From Flaveria trinervia (lineage: Eukaryota; Streptophyta; Magnoliopsida; Asterales; Asteraceae), in the NCBI GenBank assembly GCA_025506515.1, contig CM046453.1, positions 45,430,395 through 45,494,394 on the forward strand: DNA of 64,000 nt, in the 5' to 3' direction. The position numbers and the translations under genes were made by a program. The stretch's first letter is position 1. Every line of letters begins with the position of its first letter. This document shows, one piece after another, positions 1 through 10,320 of this stretch. The notes under the pieces are model-generated. The model made no database searches. It saw only the letters and a program-made list of their open reading frames with translations, and was not told where the DNA came from.

Positions 1-1099
1 AGAGAAAGACTAGAGATCATGATCAGATTCATTGCAAAATACCTTGGGAGATCATTGATCGAGATTAAGTCATGGACCAGGGACAGTATCTTGGCAATAA
101 CCACCAAGATCTGTTCGTCTGAAGCATACACAAAAGGATTGGTGATTGAAGCACTAAATGAGGAAGGTGCTGGGAACAGAAAGGAACTAGCAAAACTCTC
201 AAAAGCCTCACTCACTACAAGAATGCTAGAACAACCTGCAAAACCTCTCACTTCAAAATCACCACTACCACAACCCACTAAACCAACTCCTTTACCCTCA
301 AAACCAACAGCCGATGATGCACCCAAGAAGAAGAAGAGAAGGGTGCTGAGGCTAGAAGAAGAAGAAGAAGAGGATGATGAGGAAGAAGATTGCCTCTTTC
401 TGCAGTCCTAACTTTGCCTAAAGCCAAACCTATGCCCATTACTCCCACCTCATAGATGGAAGCTGTGAGAGTAAAGATAGAAGAAGAACAACAGCAAAAG
501 CTTCATGATGATGAGATGCTGAAAAGCATAGACAAAACTTATGCTGCTTCTTCCTTAATAATCAGCATGAAGAAAGAAGCTCTGAGATTGTACACCCTTG
601 CTAACACATTTCAATATCAAAAGGAAAAGGTAAGAATATGGCCTGATCCTAGGGTGGCTCACAGAATTATGAAGAAAGACATTCCTTCGAGATACAAGGG
701 CCAAGTAAAAAGGATCGTAGATGAAGAAATCACAGTGGTCCTTGTAGTATCACCCTGGGAAATTGTTGAAGATTTCAAGAAGGCCTATGAAACTAAACAG
801 CCACCCCAAAAGATGTTAGAGAATAGGGTGATTAAAAAGGGGTTAGTCTACAAGAGGCTTGAGAACTTCAAACAAATGAGCTCAGTCTGTTACTTGGAGG
901 GACTCACCCAGATGAGTTTGCATACAGACAGATCACAACAGTTGAGCTCAAAAATGGCAAACAGGCTAAGTACATTTCAGAGCTGTATGGGCGTGAAGGA
1001 TTGTTTGATGGTGGAGCTGAAAATCTTACCATGGAAGAACAAATTATGTTTCTCAGAGCATACACCAGAGAATCCTACAGGCTTATACATGGGAAGTAG
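1..1099 (+). pseudogene. Accessory ORF of element A, C-terminal part (broken)
   Basis: No known enzymatic domain is recognised. The conserved blocks are a segment with MIRFIAKYLGRSL (from position 19), a Pro-rich linker, a basic cluster PKKKKRRVLR at 322-351 followed by a Glu/Asp tract, and a C-terminal domain with WPDPRVAHR and RYKGQVKRIVDEE. The same blocks occur in elements C and D, which fixes the true frame. Relative to C, A has a small deletion near 389, a TAG at about 450 and a 1-base loss near 873, so the frame is broken at least three times. The authentic stop is the TAG at 1097-1099. No signal peptide or convincing membrane segment is visible, which argues against an envelope protein. 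The basic cluster looks like a nuclear localisation signal (inference). Confidence 0.8.
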
Positions 1100-1306
1100 A
1101 TTTGATGGATAGGACCACAGCCCTGTGTCCAGTTCCCCAAAGTCAGGGCTCCTATCCATACTATGCCAACCAAATTTCAGAAATCTATTCCTAGGCCAGT
1201 GCTTAATTGAGTCATCTTCTTAGCTGATCAAGAAGGAAAAAGACCAATCTTACTGCCAACAATAAGTGGGACCTCAATAAAGTTAAGGTTTTGGCTGCAT
1301 TGGTTC

Positions 1307-1314
1307 AGGGGGAG
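1307..1314 (+). other. Polypurine tract of element A
   Basis: AGGGGGAG lies two bases before the 3' LTR. This is the expected primer for plus-strand DNA synthesis, and it is identical to the tract of element C at 55408-55415. Confidence 0.85.
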
Positions 1315-1394
1315 TTTGTTGGACCAAAAGAACCAATGAGCCGGATCAGAAAAACCTTAAGTCCCACAGACGTCACAACAACTGCTGAAGTCCA

Positions 1395-1616
1395 CAATAG
1401 CTGAAGACAAAGTCTGAAGATAAAGTCTGAAGACAAGTGCTGAAGACAAAGTCTGAAGACACAAGTGCTGAAGACAAAGTCTGAACACAAGTACTGAAGA
1501 CAAAGTCTGAAGACACAAGTGCTAAAGACAAAGTCTGAACACAAGTACTGAAGACAAAGTCTGAAGACACAAGTGCTGAAGACAAAGTCTGAAGACACAA
1601 GTGCTGAAGACCAAGT
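1395..1616 (+). repeat. 26-bp tandem array in the A LTR
   Basis: About seven units, each built of two 13-bp halves (CTGAAGACAAAGT and CTGAAGACAAGTG), with some 28-bp variants. The same array is expanded in both LTRs of C. It sits in U3 upstream of the TATA box, a usual place for enhancer repeats in plant copia LTRs. Its role here is inferred. Confidence 0.85.
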
Positions 1617-1904
1617 ATCAGATGTTGTCACAACAGCTGAAGAGGTTTTCTTCAGTAGTTGTGACGGTTTTCTTTCAGTAGTTTTATGTTTTTGTTTTCA
1701 GTAGTTTTGTAAAACGACTGAGGAACTTGTTCTTCAGTCATTGTAGTTTCAGTAGTTTCGTATCAGTAGTTTTATGTTTTATACTTAGCACTCTAATATG
1801 TTCTCAGTAGTTGTAAACATTTTAGTAGTTTGTTAAGTTTTAGTTATTTTTGTAACAAATCTGCCAGATGTCACTATCCCGTGATATCAGCAGTGATTGC
1901 ACTC

Positions 1905-1912
1905 TATATAAG
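1905..1912 (+). promoter_or_regulatory. TATA box of the A LTR
   Basis: TATATAAG in the context CACTCTATATAAGAG, conserved at the equivalent place in both C LTRs (44521 and 56286). Probable U3/R core promoter; in a 3' LTR it would fire into flanking element B. Confidence 0.7.
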
Positions 1913-2124
1913 AGTGTCAACCCTATTGTAATGAGTGAATGATTGAGCAGAAACATTTGATATTATTGAAACATTCCTTTTCACAGAAATATATTCTCTC
2001 TTTACAACCGTATTTGTTCTTAATGCGTACGTATATCAAATTCTTGCTATAATTTGTCTAATTCTTGTTCTATTCCGCTGCGTTACACTCTAATCCATCA
2101 AACTTGAGATCTCTGACCCTGTCA

Positions 2125-2129
2125 GAATG
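2125..2129. repeat. Presumed target-site duplication of element A (right copy)
   Basis: GAATG directly follows the 3' LTR of A. The left copy is outside the window, so this is a prediction from the usual 5-bp copia duplication. Confidence 0.35.
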
Positions 2130-2379
2130 GATAGGGATTTAGTGTTGGTTAGTGATAGTTGAACAGTACTTGCTTGTGAAACTAACTCTGTTTCCCTAGT
2201 GTAAAACCTCCCAGACGATTGATTTTCTACAGTTGGAGGTTATTGAAAAAGTTGTATTTTGAGTTGATTTGGTGATAGAGGGTGAATTGGAGAGATTTGT
2301 TGTGTGTTTTGACTGGCTGGTGATTGTGGTTCGGGTGTTTGTGGTTGTTGGTGAATGGTGATTCAAGAGGTGAAAGTGA

Positions 2380-2384
2380 GGCTT
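2380..2384. repeat. Target-site duplication of solo LTR S, left copy
   Basis: GGCTT immediately before TGTTGGATC; the matching copy is at 3283-3287. Confidence 0.85.
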
Positions 2385-2523
2385 TGTTGGATCAAGAAGA
2401 AGGCTAGTGCAACCAAAACCATTTCACTTAGACAATTTTGGTACTACATGCAAGGGCTTCCGAAGCTTAGCATGGAACTTCCGAAAATTGTAGAGTTCAT
2501 CCAAAGACAAAGTAAAAGATAAA

Positions 2524-2592
2524 CTTCCGAAGATAGAATTCTACTTCCGAAGATAGAACTCTACTTCCGAAGATAGAATTCTACTTCCGAAG
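2524..2592 (+). repeat. 20-bp tandem repeat in solo LTR S
   Basis: Units start at 2524, 2544, 2564 and a partial one at 2584; the consensus is CTTCCGAAGATAGAATTCTA. More CTTCCGAAG or CTTCGGAAG copies are scattered through 2457-2760. The two forms are reverse complements, so the region could fold or bind a dimeric factor. Confidence 0.85.
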
Positions 2593-3132
2593 TAAGGAAC
2601 ATGCTTCCGAAGATCAAGTCTTAGAAGAAGAACCTGAAGACTACTTCCGAAGTATGATGAAAACGAAGAAATCTCCAAGCCTTGGAAGAAGCAGCCTCTT
2701 CCAAAGTATAAGTGGCTTCGGAAGTACTTACTCTTCCGAAGCCATTTAACCTTCGGAAGACACTGCTATGAACCAATGGACACAAGTATGCTCTCTGACA
2801 CTCTGCTACAGACCTCTGATACTGTATGGCATTTTCTCAAAAAGCCATGCAGTTGACCATACTTTATTCCACTGTTCACCTTTTATGATAGTACAAGTTA
2901 CCAACTTTAGTTGGTGACAAAAGGTAAGTCAGGGACATGTCCTGACTACCAAATCTTAGTTAAGACATTATCCGAGATACCTTAAACTATTGTCTTGTAG
3001 TATATGCTTTAGTTATAGGATCCCAGCTGGTATCAAAGTATATCCGGCTATGGGTAATATCATATATAGGTTCTCTTTGTAACTCATTCCACACTGCTTG
3101 TAAGAGTCTTGTATTATTGTGTTGAGAAGCAA

Positions 3133-3140
3133 TATATAAA
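3133..3140 (+). promoter_or_regulatory. TATA box of solo LTR S
   Basis: TATATAAA in AAGCAATATATAAAAG, about 140 bp before the LTR end. Probable core promoter. Confidence 0.6.
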
Positions 3141-3282
3141 AGTACCTTGAAACTACTTCTTGTGTTCCTTGTTACTTTCTATATTGTGATCAACTCTTAC
3201 TAACTCTATCTTTATCCAAGTGTTGTTCTAAGTGAGGTTGAGAGAAAAACATAGTGGTAAGTGACCCAATATCGATCCTACA

Positions 3283-3287
3283 GGCTT
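3283..3287. repeat. Target-site duplication of solo LTR S, right copy
   Basis: GGCTT immediately after the terminal CA of the LTR; matches 2380-2384. Confidence 0.85.
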
Positions 3288-4106
3288 CCATAGAGTTAGT
3301 AGATGAACTCCCTTAAGGTTCTTCCCATATCAATTCTTGGGGAATGTTGGCATTGTGGTCAGCTACATACACAAACATAGGCATGTCTTCTCCTTCATAC
3401 CTTCCACTTATCTTATTCTGTACAGATCTCCCTACGTGTGCTTGAACAAACACATCACCATCTCTAACAATACCATGTAGATTAGCATTGATGATTAATT
3501 GTAAGAACCTGGGAAACATATACATCTTATTGGCCTTTTGCACCCTAATTTGGTCACATAAACAACTAAAAATATACTTTGAGTAGTGTATGTCCTTCAC
3601 TCAAAAATGCCAATAAGGCCAGAAAAAATGTGCCTTGGGAATCTGTGAAGCCCAGACTTCCTGTTGGAGATGCACTATAGATAGGTGTGACATAAGAATC
3701 TATATGCCTTGCATAATCTCCCTTTCTTTATCTCACCCTTGTCAAAATCACCATCATACCCCATCAGGTAGAACACTTTCTCTATGTAATCATTCTTGAA
3801 TACATCATGGTGACCAACTTCTTGTTCTCACAAATCTAGTACCCTTCTTATGGTCTTCTCATCTATCCTTAGTCTTTCATTATTAATCTCATCCATAATC
3901 ACTTCAGATTCTCCATCTTCCTCAATTTGAGCTAAGTTCCAAAAATCATCTATATGATCATGATGAATCACAGGCTCTGCTGTTATAGCATAGAGGAGCC
4001 TGGATCGTCATAAGTTTCTTATGATGTCCCTGCATCCTTCCGACAGAGGGTCGTTTGGATTTAAAAATGCACACACATTGTGCTCCCTTGGAAATCGATT
4101 AGCCAT
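3283..4106 (-). pseudogene. Accessory ORF of element B, N-terminal part (broken)
   Basis: The minus-strand ATG at 4104-4106 opens MANRFPREHNVCAFLNPND, comparable in layout to the N-termini of C and D (basic residues, then HN-C-A-L). A stop follows near 4013, with further stops and frame changes downstream. The segment 3600-3313 has a clean frame containing MFPRFLQLIIN. No known domain. Interrupted by solo LTR S at 3282. This lineage's accessory ORF is more divergent from A/C/D than those are from each other. Function unknown. Confidence 0.65.
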
Positions 4107-6193
4107 CTATTCCTAAGAATGAAGATGATTATGTTAGAACTAAGTCATCATATTTAAGAATACGAAGAGTTTAAACGAAATGGTGAATCAATCATTTCAT
4201 TACTGATGTTTATGATATGATTTGCCTTGAGATTAAGACTTGAAATCAGATTTAAGCTTTATTTGATGTTTAAGATTTGAGTAATTTTGAAATTAGATGA
4301 GGGAGGGATGAGGTTTTGACTAACAAACATCTAGGTCAAAAAGGTTTTGTAAAGTGAATAATGAATTCCCAGTCAAAAAAACATCATTTATACTCACTCG
4401 GACACATTTATTTCATTTATTTAATGAAGTGGTTCCACTTTTCATATTATTCTTCCATGGAATTTATTTTTTCCGTAGATTTCAGTGCATCTGTATGATA
4501 TCTATGCATGCCTAACCCAAAACTGGAAGTTTGAATTGAAGTATAACTTGATTTTCCATAGGTTACCAATCTAAGGAAATGAATTATACTTGTAAAATAT
4601 TAACTTATTTGTAGGTTACCAATCTATGGATAGTCATATTTTACTCCCCCTTAAGTTTCAAACTGTAGCTTCTGCTGATGTTTACAATGCACTCTAGCTT
4701 TTGCTGATGCTAAGCATGCATTGTAGCTTCTGCTGATGCTAAGCATGTACTGTAGCCTATACTAATGCTTAGGATGCCATGATTGAAAATTGTTCTGTTG
4801 TATGGTTCTAATCAACTAATAGAACCATTTGTTGCTACTGAACCTTGTTGACTTTGTATTCATGACAAATGTGCACAAGAAGGTTTATATTTTAAAAACT
4901 TCATGTATCCAAAAGCCAAGTTAGTGCTCAGGTTCTAATTCCTTTATATTGATAATTCATTTAACAATTTTGTTGTTAAATTGTTTTCATGATTCTACTC
5001 CCCCTAAATTTTTTATCAATGATGAATGTAAGCATTTATCATAAATTTATAAGAAGAATATCATGAAAGACACATGTATGTCCAAACATGCCAAAAAGAA
5101 GTTAAAATAAGTAAAATTGAAATGAGTACTATGTACAAGCATATATACATATAGAATAGGATCATACTATAGCAGTAAGCATCTTTCTGATTAATTTGTT
5201 TGATGAGATGATACCTGATTTTATTCTCATTGCAAGTATGTTTGTTCACTTAAATCCATACAAGAGTATTGTGTCAATTAGGCATGTTGTTTATCATGTT
5301 TTCATATTTATTAGAAGGTAACTGTTATGGGCTTCACATTTAATTCACATAGAGTTTTTCCTCCCTTTGTGAGTCAAATCATCACCTTTTCACACATAGA
5401 ATCTATGTACTTTAAGTTATAAGTTCTATCTTGAGATGCATTTGACATCTCATTAATGTATTGATGTAAAAGCTCTAAATTTAATAGCAGTTTATCACAA
5501 AGGATTCTTTTGAGAGCTTAGATATGATCATCATCAGGTCACGAGGTCTTTACTTTTGTATAACAGAGGTGTCGCTAACCTAGGTCTTTGTTTACATAAA
5601 ACAGACAGATGATGAGGATCATGATCTTTTCACCAACTGGTTACAAATGTGTACCATGGTGATCATACACGCAGGTCTTTGTTTACACAAAACATAGGGA
5701 ATATGATTTGCAAAGATAGATATTATAAGTGTTGGTACATAGTGTGCTTAAATGAGTGACTTGGTCACATAAAAAAAAGACTCCCTTGTTGTTTCCTCAA
5801 AATGAAGTTTCCTATAAACAGTCATATTGTATTATGTTTGGCATGCTGTTAGTGTAGTTTCTACTCAAAATGAACCTACTCACATATCAAGAAACTTTAT
5901 CAGATTTAATGATATTTAGGAATTCAGGAAGAAGCAAAGGCATAGTGTACTATCATTTCCCAAACATATGTCATGCAAAAATAAAAGACACCGAAAGAAA
6001 GACAATATTTTATTGTAAGTTTCAGAAGATGTTTCAGAAGTTTCTTCTGAAGGTAAATGGTAAATCTTCCCAAGGATAAATTCTTTTTTTTATTTATTAC
6101 TATTAACAAGGACAGACATAAACTTTTCTTTGTTCATAATGGTTAATCTAAGTTAATCATACATAGAGACTCAAATAAAAAATTAAATCTAAC
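4107..6193 (-). other. Non-coding spacer between pol and accessory ORF of element B
   Basis: About 2.1 kb, AT-rich, no supported reading frame. It holds a 4 x 29-bp repeat (4663-4778) and, just after the pol stop, a stretch rich in TTCTGAA/TTCAGAA (about 6018-6050) that recurs after the pol of element E (about 34020-34060). A TATA-like TTAAATAT on the minus strand (4150-4158) lies about 45 bp before the accessory ATG; this is weak on its own. Confidence 0.6.
4663..4778 (-). repeat. Four 29-bp tandem repeats in the B spacer
   Basis: Units start at 4663, 4692, 4721 and 4750, sharing TGTAGCTTCTGCTGATG and AAGCATGCA; the last is the most diverged. The array occupies the same relative position (pol to accessory ORF) as the hairpin arrays of C and D. 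Confidence 0.9.
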
Positions 6194-9100
6194 TTAATCA
6201 AAGGCTTTAGTGAATAAATCAGCAAGTTGATTTGTTGTATCCACTTTGACGAACTTGATTAAACCTTTTTCTGAGCAATCTCTCAGAAAATGGTATTTTA
6301 TTTCAATATGTTTTGTTTTACTATGTTGCACTGGATTAGCAGTTATAACATAATAGCTGAATTATCATTGTAAATTGGAGCCCGAAGGAAATTGTAACCA
6401 TAATCAAGTAATTGGTTTTACAACCAAAGCACTTGAGAGAAACCAGCTAAAGCAGCTATGTACTTAGCCTTAGCTATGGATACAGATACATTTGTCTGCT
6501 TCTTGCACTACCATGAAACTAGTCTTGGTCCTATGAATTGACATCCACCAGTTATGGATTTTCTGTGTTGTTGCATCCTCCAAAGTCACTATCTAAATAT
6601 GAGTAAAGAGTAAAGTCACCATCCTTGGATACCAAAGTCCAAAGGCAGGTTTTCCTTTCAGATATCTAAAAATCCTCTTCATAGCATTCAGATGAGACTC
6701 TTTTGGATCTGATTGGTACCTAGCAAAAACTCAGAGCAAACATAATGTCAGGTTTACCGGCAGTTAAATACATAAATGATCCTATAATTGATCTATATAA
6801 TCTTTGATCAATAGTTTTTCCTGTAGTATCAGGTACAATCTTATCAATTGTTGAGGTTGGTGTTTTGCATGAAGATGTATCAGCAAGTTTGCACTTCTTC
6901 AACATTTGATGTATGTACCTCTCTTGATTGATGAAAATGCCATTAGCCTTCTGATAAACTTGTAGACCAAGGAAGAAAGTCAATTCTCCTATTGAACTCA
7001 TCTGAAACTCAGATTTCATCAACTCTTCAAAGCTTACACATAATCTCTTGTTAGTTGAGCCAATATAATGTCATCAACATAAATTTGAACAACTAAGAGA
7101 TCTTGATGTTCTTGTTTGAGAAAGAGAGTCTAACCAATGGTTCCACTTTTGTATTCATGCTTGAGCAAGAAAGATGATAATATTTTATACCACTTTCTTG
7201 GTGCTTGATCAAGACCATACAAAACTTTGTCCAACTTGTATACCCCGTGTGGGTAGTAAGGATCTTCAAATCTAGGAGGTTGTGCTACAGAGACTTCTTT
7301 ATCAGTTTTCCATATAAGAAAGCACATTTGACATCCATTTGATAGATAGTGAACTTCTTACACGATGCATATGCTAGGAATACTCTTATGGCTTCAATTC
7401 ATGCAACTAGTGCAAAAACTTCATCATAGTCTATCATTTTTTCTTGTGTGTAACCTTGTGCAATCAACCTTGCTTTGTTTCTCACAATTATAACTTCATC
7501 ATCTAGTTTATTTTTGAAGAGCCATCTTGTCACAATTGGATGTTGGCCTTCAGGTAAATCAACTAGATTCCAGATTTTTTGCTTTTTGAATTGTTGAAGC
7601 TCTTCTTGCATAGCTTTAATGCAACTAGTGTCCTTTAGAGCAGCTGTGATGTTTGGAGGAACTAATTGTGAAAGAAAACAAGTGAAAAGACAGATGTTTG
7701 CAGCTCCACCTTGGCTTCTTGTTGTTCTTTTATCAAGATCACCAATAATGTTGTTTATTGGATGAGTCTTATGAATTCTTGTTGTTGAGTAGATTCAACT
7801 AGAATAGATGATTCCAAGTTAGTCATATTCATTGATGCAGATGGATCCAACCCAGCTGATGAATTTAGGAAGTAATAAAAGTATTCCTCCTATTCATCAT
7901 TAGGTATGGAGTGATCTTCCTAAGTTTGAACATCAGGTGCATCATTAATATCTTCCTTAGTAACTTTTCTGGAAGCAATTTGTTCTTCTGTAGGAGTTAC
8001 AGGAACTTCTACAGATGGTATATGATGACTTGCTGAATCATCTCTAATGTTTGTTGTATCTTCTAGAGAGCATGGAATAGGTGTTGAGACATTATTCATA
8101 TCTCTGGATGTAGGACACACATCTACAGATGTAGAGGTAGCAGCTGCTGATGAAGTGTTTTCATCTGAGGATGTAGATCCATTATGCTGGACGTGTGAAG
8201 CATCATTGTTATTATTTGTTATTCCTTGTTCCATGATATTTGATATGTGTATTCTTAGAGGATCAACAGATGGTGACACTTCATTTATATTTGGGGTAAC
8301 AAATGGATAACATGTATCATCAATCCTACATTATTCATATAACCAAAGTTAAATGAATCTATTAGTGCATTTATATTAAACAACCATGATGATCCTTTTA
8401 CAGATTTAGGAAATAAGGATTCATCAAATGAAACATTAGGAGTTTTTTCCACGATGTTATTTTGTGGAATGTAGATCCTATAAGATTCAGATGTTGAAGA
8501 ATATCTAACAAAGAAACCATCATAGGCTTTTTCTGAAAATTTTTCCAATTGTTCTTTTGTGTTAAAAATAGATACATGACACCTAAAAGCTCTATGATAT
8601 CGTATCTAATGTTTTCTTTTAAATAGAAGCTCATAAGGTGTTTTATTATGTTCTTTTACAATCAGTGTCCTATTTTGAACATTGCATGTTGTATTCACTG
8701 CTTCAGCCCAAAAGGTGATTGGCAATTATGAATTAGCAAGCATTGTTCTTACTGCTTCAATAAGTGTTATGTTTCTTCTTTTAGCAACTCCATTCTGTTA
8801 TGGAGTTCTTGGTGCACTAAATCGTCTTGAAATACTTTATTCCTACAAAAAGAATCTATGTCGGTATTAACAAATTTAGTCCTATTGTCACTCCTGAAAA
8901 TATTAACTTTTATAACAAGTTGATTCCCAATCTTGATAATAAAGTCCATTAATGTTTCTAATGTTTTACTCTTTTGTTTTAGGAAGAAGACCCATGTGAA
9001 TCTAGTGAAATCATCCACTATCACTAAACAATATTGCCTATTTCCAATGCTTATCACATTGGTTGGACCAAATAGATCCATGTGAAGCAATTAGAGTGGT

Positions 9101-9734
9101 GTAGTGTTTGTATTGATGATTTTAGATTTATGATGCACTCTATGTTGTTATCCTTTATAACATGATGGACAATGGTTTGAACAATAAAACTTTTTCTTTG
9201 GCAATCCAATGACTAGGTCATTATTCACCAATTTGTTCATGTTCTTCATGTTAGAATGAAAAAGCCTTCTATGCCACAATTGAGATTCATCTTCTAATGA
9301 CTTAGATAGGAGGCACGTTTCATGTCTTGTGAGTGAGTGTTGTTCATATCCAAAACATATGTGTTTCCTTTTCTTGATGCTTTAAGAAGGATCCAATCTT
9401 CTGGAACTAAAAAACCTAGCTTAAGAATTTAACAATTAGTGTTATTAAATAAGGTGGTATAATTTTGATCACAAATTTGAGACACCCTTAGTAAATTATA
9501 TTATAAATTTTCACAATAGTTTACTTTCTTAAATTTGAGCACACCATTAGTTACCATTCATTCACCAACTATTTTGCCACCCTTCTTATCCCTATCAAAT
9601 GCCACACATGAGGCATTTTTATGCTTGAAGTCATGGAGAAGTGAACAGTTTCTTGTCATATGCCTAGAACAACCACTATCAACATACCACTTGTTGTTAG
9701 CTCTTTAAGAATGTTCCTGCACACAAAAAGAGAT
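6194..9734 (-). pseudogene. pol of element B (PR-INT-RT-RNase H, broken)
   Basis: Domains in order on the minus strand: protease with WYVDSGCSRHMT (about 9690); the integrase zinc region with LWHRRLFHSN (about 9260); the integrase core with LHMDLFGPTN (about 9080), whose second catalytic block reads RSDNRTKF, so the usual Gly-Thr-Glu is altered; RT with WNLVDLPEGQ (7560), YGLDQAP (7220) and the catalytic VQIYVDDII (about 7080); and RNase H ending LADLFTKAFD with the stop at 6194-6196. The frame shifts many times and internal stops are present, so this is a non-functional relic. The INT-RT linker at 7920-8279 is Ser/Asn-rich, as usual for this group. Confidence 0.88.
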
Positions 9735-10320
9735 CAATTAGAATTGACAACCCAAGCCTTAATGATCTTGGGTTTGCCAGTAGTCTAAAATTGTTACTCC
9801 GTCATGAATAAGTCTTGAAGTTTTAGTATTAAGTTTAGTTTTAATTGATTCATTTCGAGTTGTTTCAGATGAGGATGATTCCGTTGAAGATGAGGTTGTT
9901 GAACTAGGTCTCGGTTTCTCAATCTCTTCTTCATTCACCTTATTTTTGGTGGTTTGATGCTTCGGTTTTGATAATGAATCTTGGTTGTTGAAAGTTTCAT
10001 TATCTTTTGATTTTGAATGTGGTACATGAGTCCCCTTTTCAAAATTATCAAAGAAAGCATCATTAGCATTTGTTTCTTTTTCAGCAAATCCACCCTTTGG
10101 TGAGGTATTTTTGATTACTGAAATGTTGTTCTTTTCTTCAAAGGTTGAACATCAGTGGATGTTTTCTCCTTTGGTTTTGCCTTTTGTTTTTGTTTCTGCT
10201 TCTTAGTTTTTGAATCTTTTTCACAATTAGTACATTGAGCGTATGATTTAGCTTTATCAGATTGTTTCTTTTTCGTGCTATTTGTTTTATTCTTTTTGTT
10301 GAAATAACATTCCTGACTTG
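9735..10320 (-). pseudogene. gag 3' part of element B (truncated)
   Basis: The minus strand encodes CYFNKK, then a Lys/Gln-rich basic tail (KKQKQKAKPKEK), and near the protease the block GKPKIIKAWVV typical of the Gag-protease border in Sirevirus-like elements. CYFNK matches the spacer between the tandem zinc knuckles of element G (38110-38220), supporting a B-G relationship. The 5' part of gag was displaced by F2, inserted at 10320. Confidence 0.65.
10316..10320. repeat. Presumed target-site duplication of F2 (left copy)
   Basis: ACTTG precedes the F2 LTR start. The right end of F2 is missing, so the duplication cannot be confirmed. Confidence 0.35.

Larger units (their letters stand above)
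1..2124 (+). mobile_element. Element A: 3' end of a Sirevirus-like copia retrotransposon
   Basis: Only the 3' part lies in the window: the C-terminal portion of the accessory ORF, a polypurine tract and one complete LTR. Order and sequence match the 3' end of element C (54104-56508) closely enough to align by eye over the whole length, so A and C belong to one family. A ends inside the accessory ORF of element B, which runs on the opposite strand and continues at 2125, so A is an insertion into B. The left end of A is outside the window. Confidence 0.9.
1317..2124 (+). repeat. 3' LTR of element A (808 bp)
   Basis: Starts TGTTGGACCAAAAGAACC and ends CCTGTCA. It aligns along its length to the LTRs of C (1085 and 1091 bp). 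It is shorter mainly because the internal 26-bp array has about 7 units instead of 15-16. It contains a long imperfect inverted repeat (CACAACAGCTGAAG ... CTTCAGTAGTTGTG, about 1628-1668), a TATA box at 1905-1912 and a conserved tail with GCGTTACACTCTAAT. Only one LTR is in view, so no age can be read from it. Confidence 0.9.
2125..2384 (-). pseudogene. Accessory ORF of element B, Ser/Pro/Asn-rich middle part
   Basis: Read on the minus strand from 2384, one frame stays open for about 60 codons and is rich in Ser, Pro, Asn, His and Gln (LSPLESPFTNNHKHPNHN at the start). Such a low-complexity linker follows the N-terminal domain in the related accessory ORFs of C and D. It joins the N-terminal part at 3283-4106 once solo LTR S and one target copy are taken out. 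Assigned by position and composition; the linker itself is not conserved enough to align. Confidence 0.5.
2385..3282 (+). mobile_element. Solo LTR S (898 bp)
   Basis: Begins TGTTGGATC and ends GATCCTACA (imperfect inverted termini), flanked by GGCTT on both sides, with no internal region. It is therefore the product of LTR-LTR recombination after an insertion into the accessory ORF of B. The TATA box at 3133-3140 gives plus orientation. It carries a short array of CTTCCGAAG motifs. Its family has no second LTR in this window; element E, whose LTRs are missing here, is one possible owner, but nothing proves it. Confidence 0.88.
2125..10320 (-). mobile_element. Element B: old Sirevirus-like copia retrotransposon, interrupted
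   Basis: On the minus strand the order is the 3' part of gag (10320-9735), pol (to 6194), a 2.1-kb non-coding spacer, and an accessory ORF (from 4106). The accessory ORF is interrupted by solo LTR S and then cut by element A. Many stops and frameshifts show it is old. F2 is inserted in its gag at 10320, and no B sequence is recognisable on the far side of F2. Neither LTR is in the window. Its pol and zinc-knuckle flanks resemble those of element G, so B and G are probably related families. Confidence 0.85.

Noticed and set aside
5061..6109. Short open frames in the B spacer (5061-5249, 5870-6079, 5924-6109)
   Set aside because: AT-rich chance frames, not conserved in related elements.
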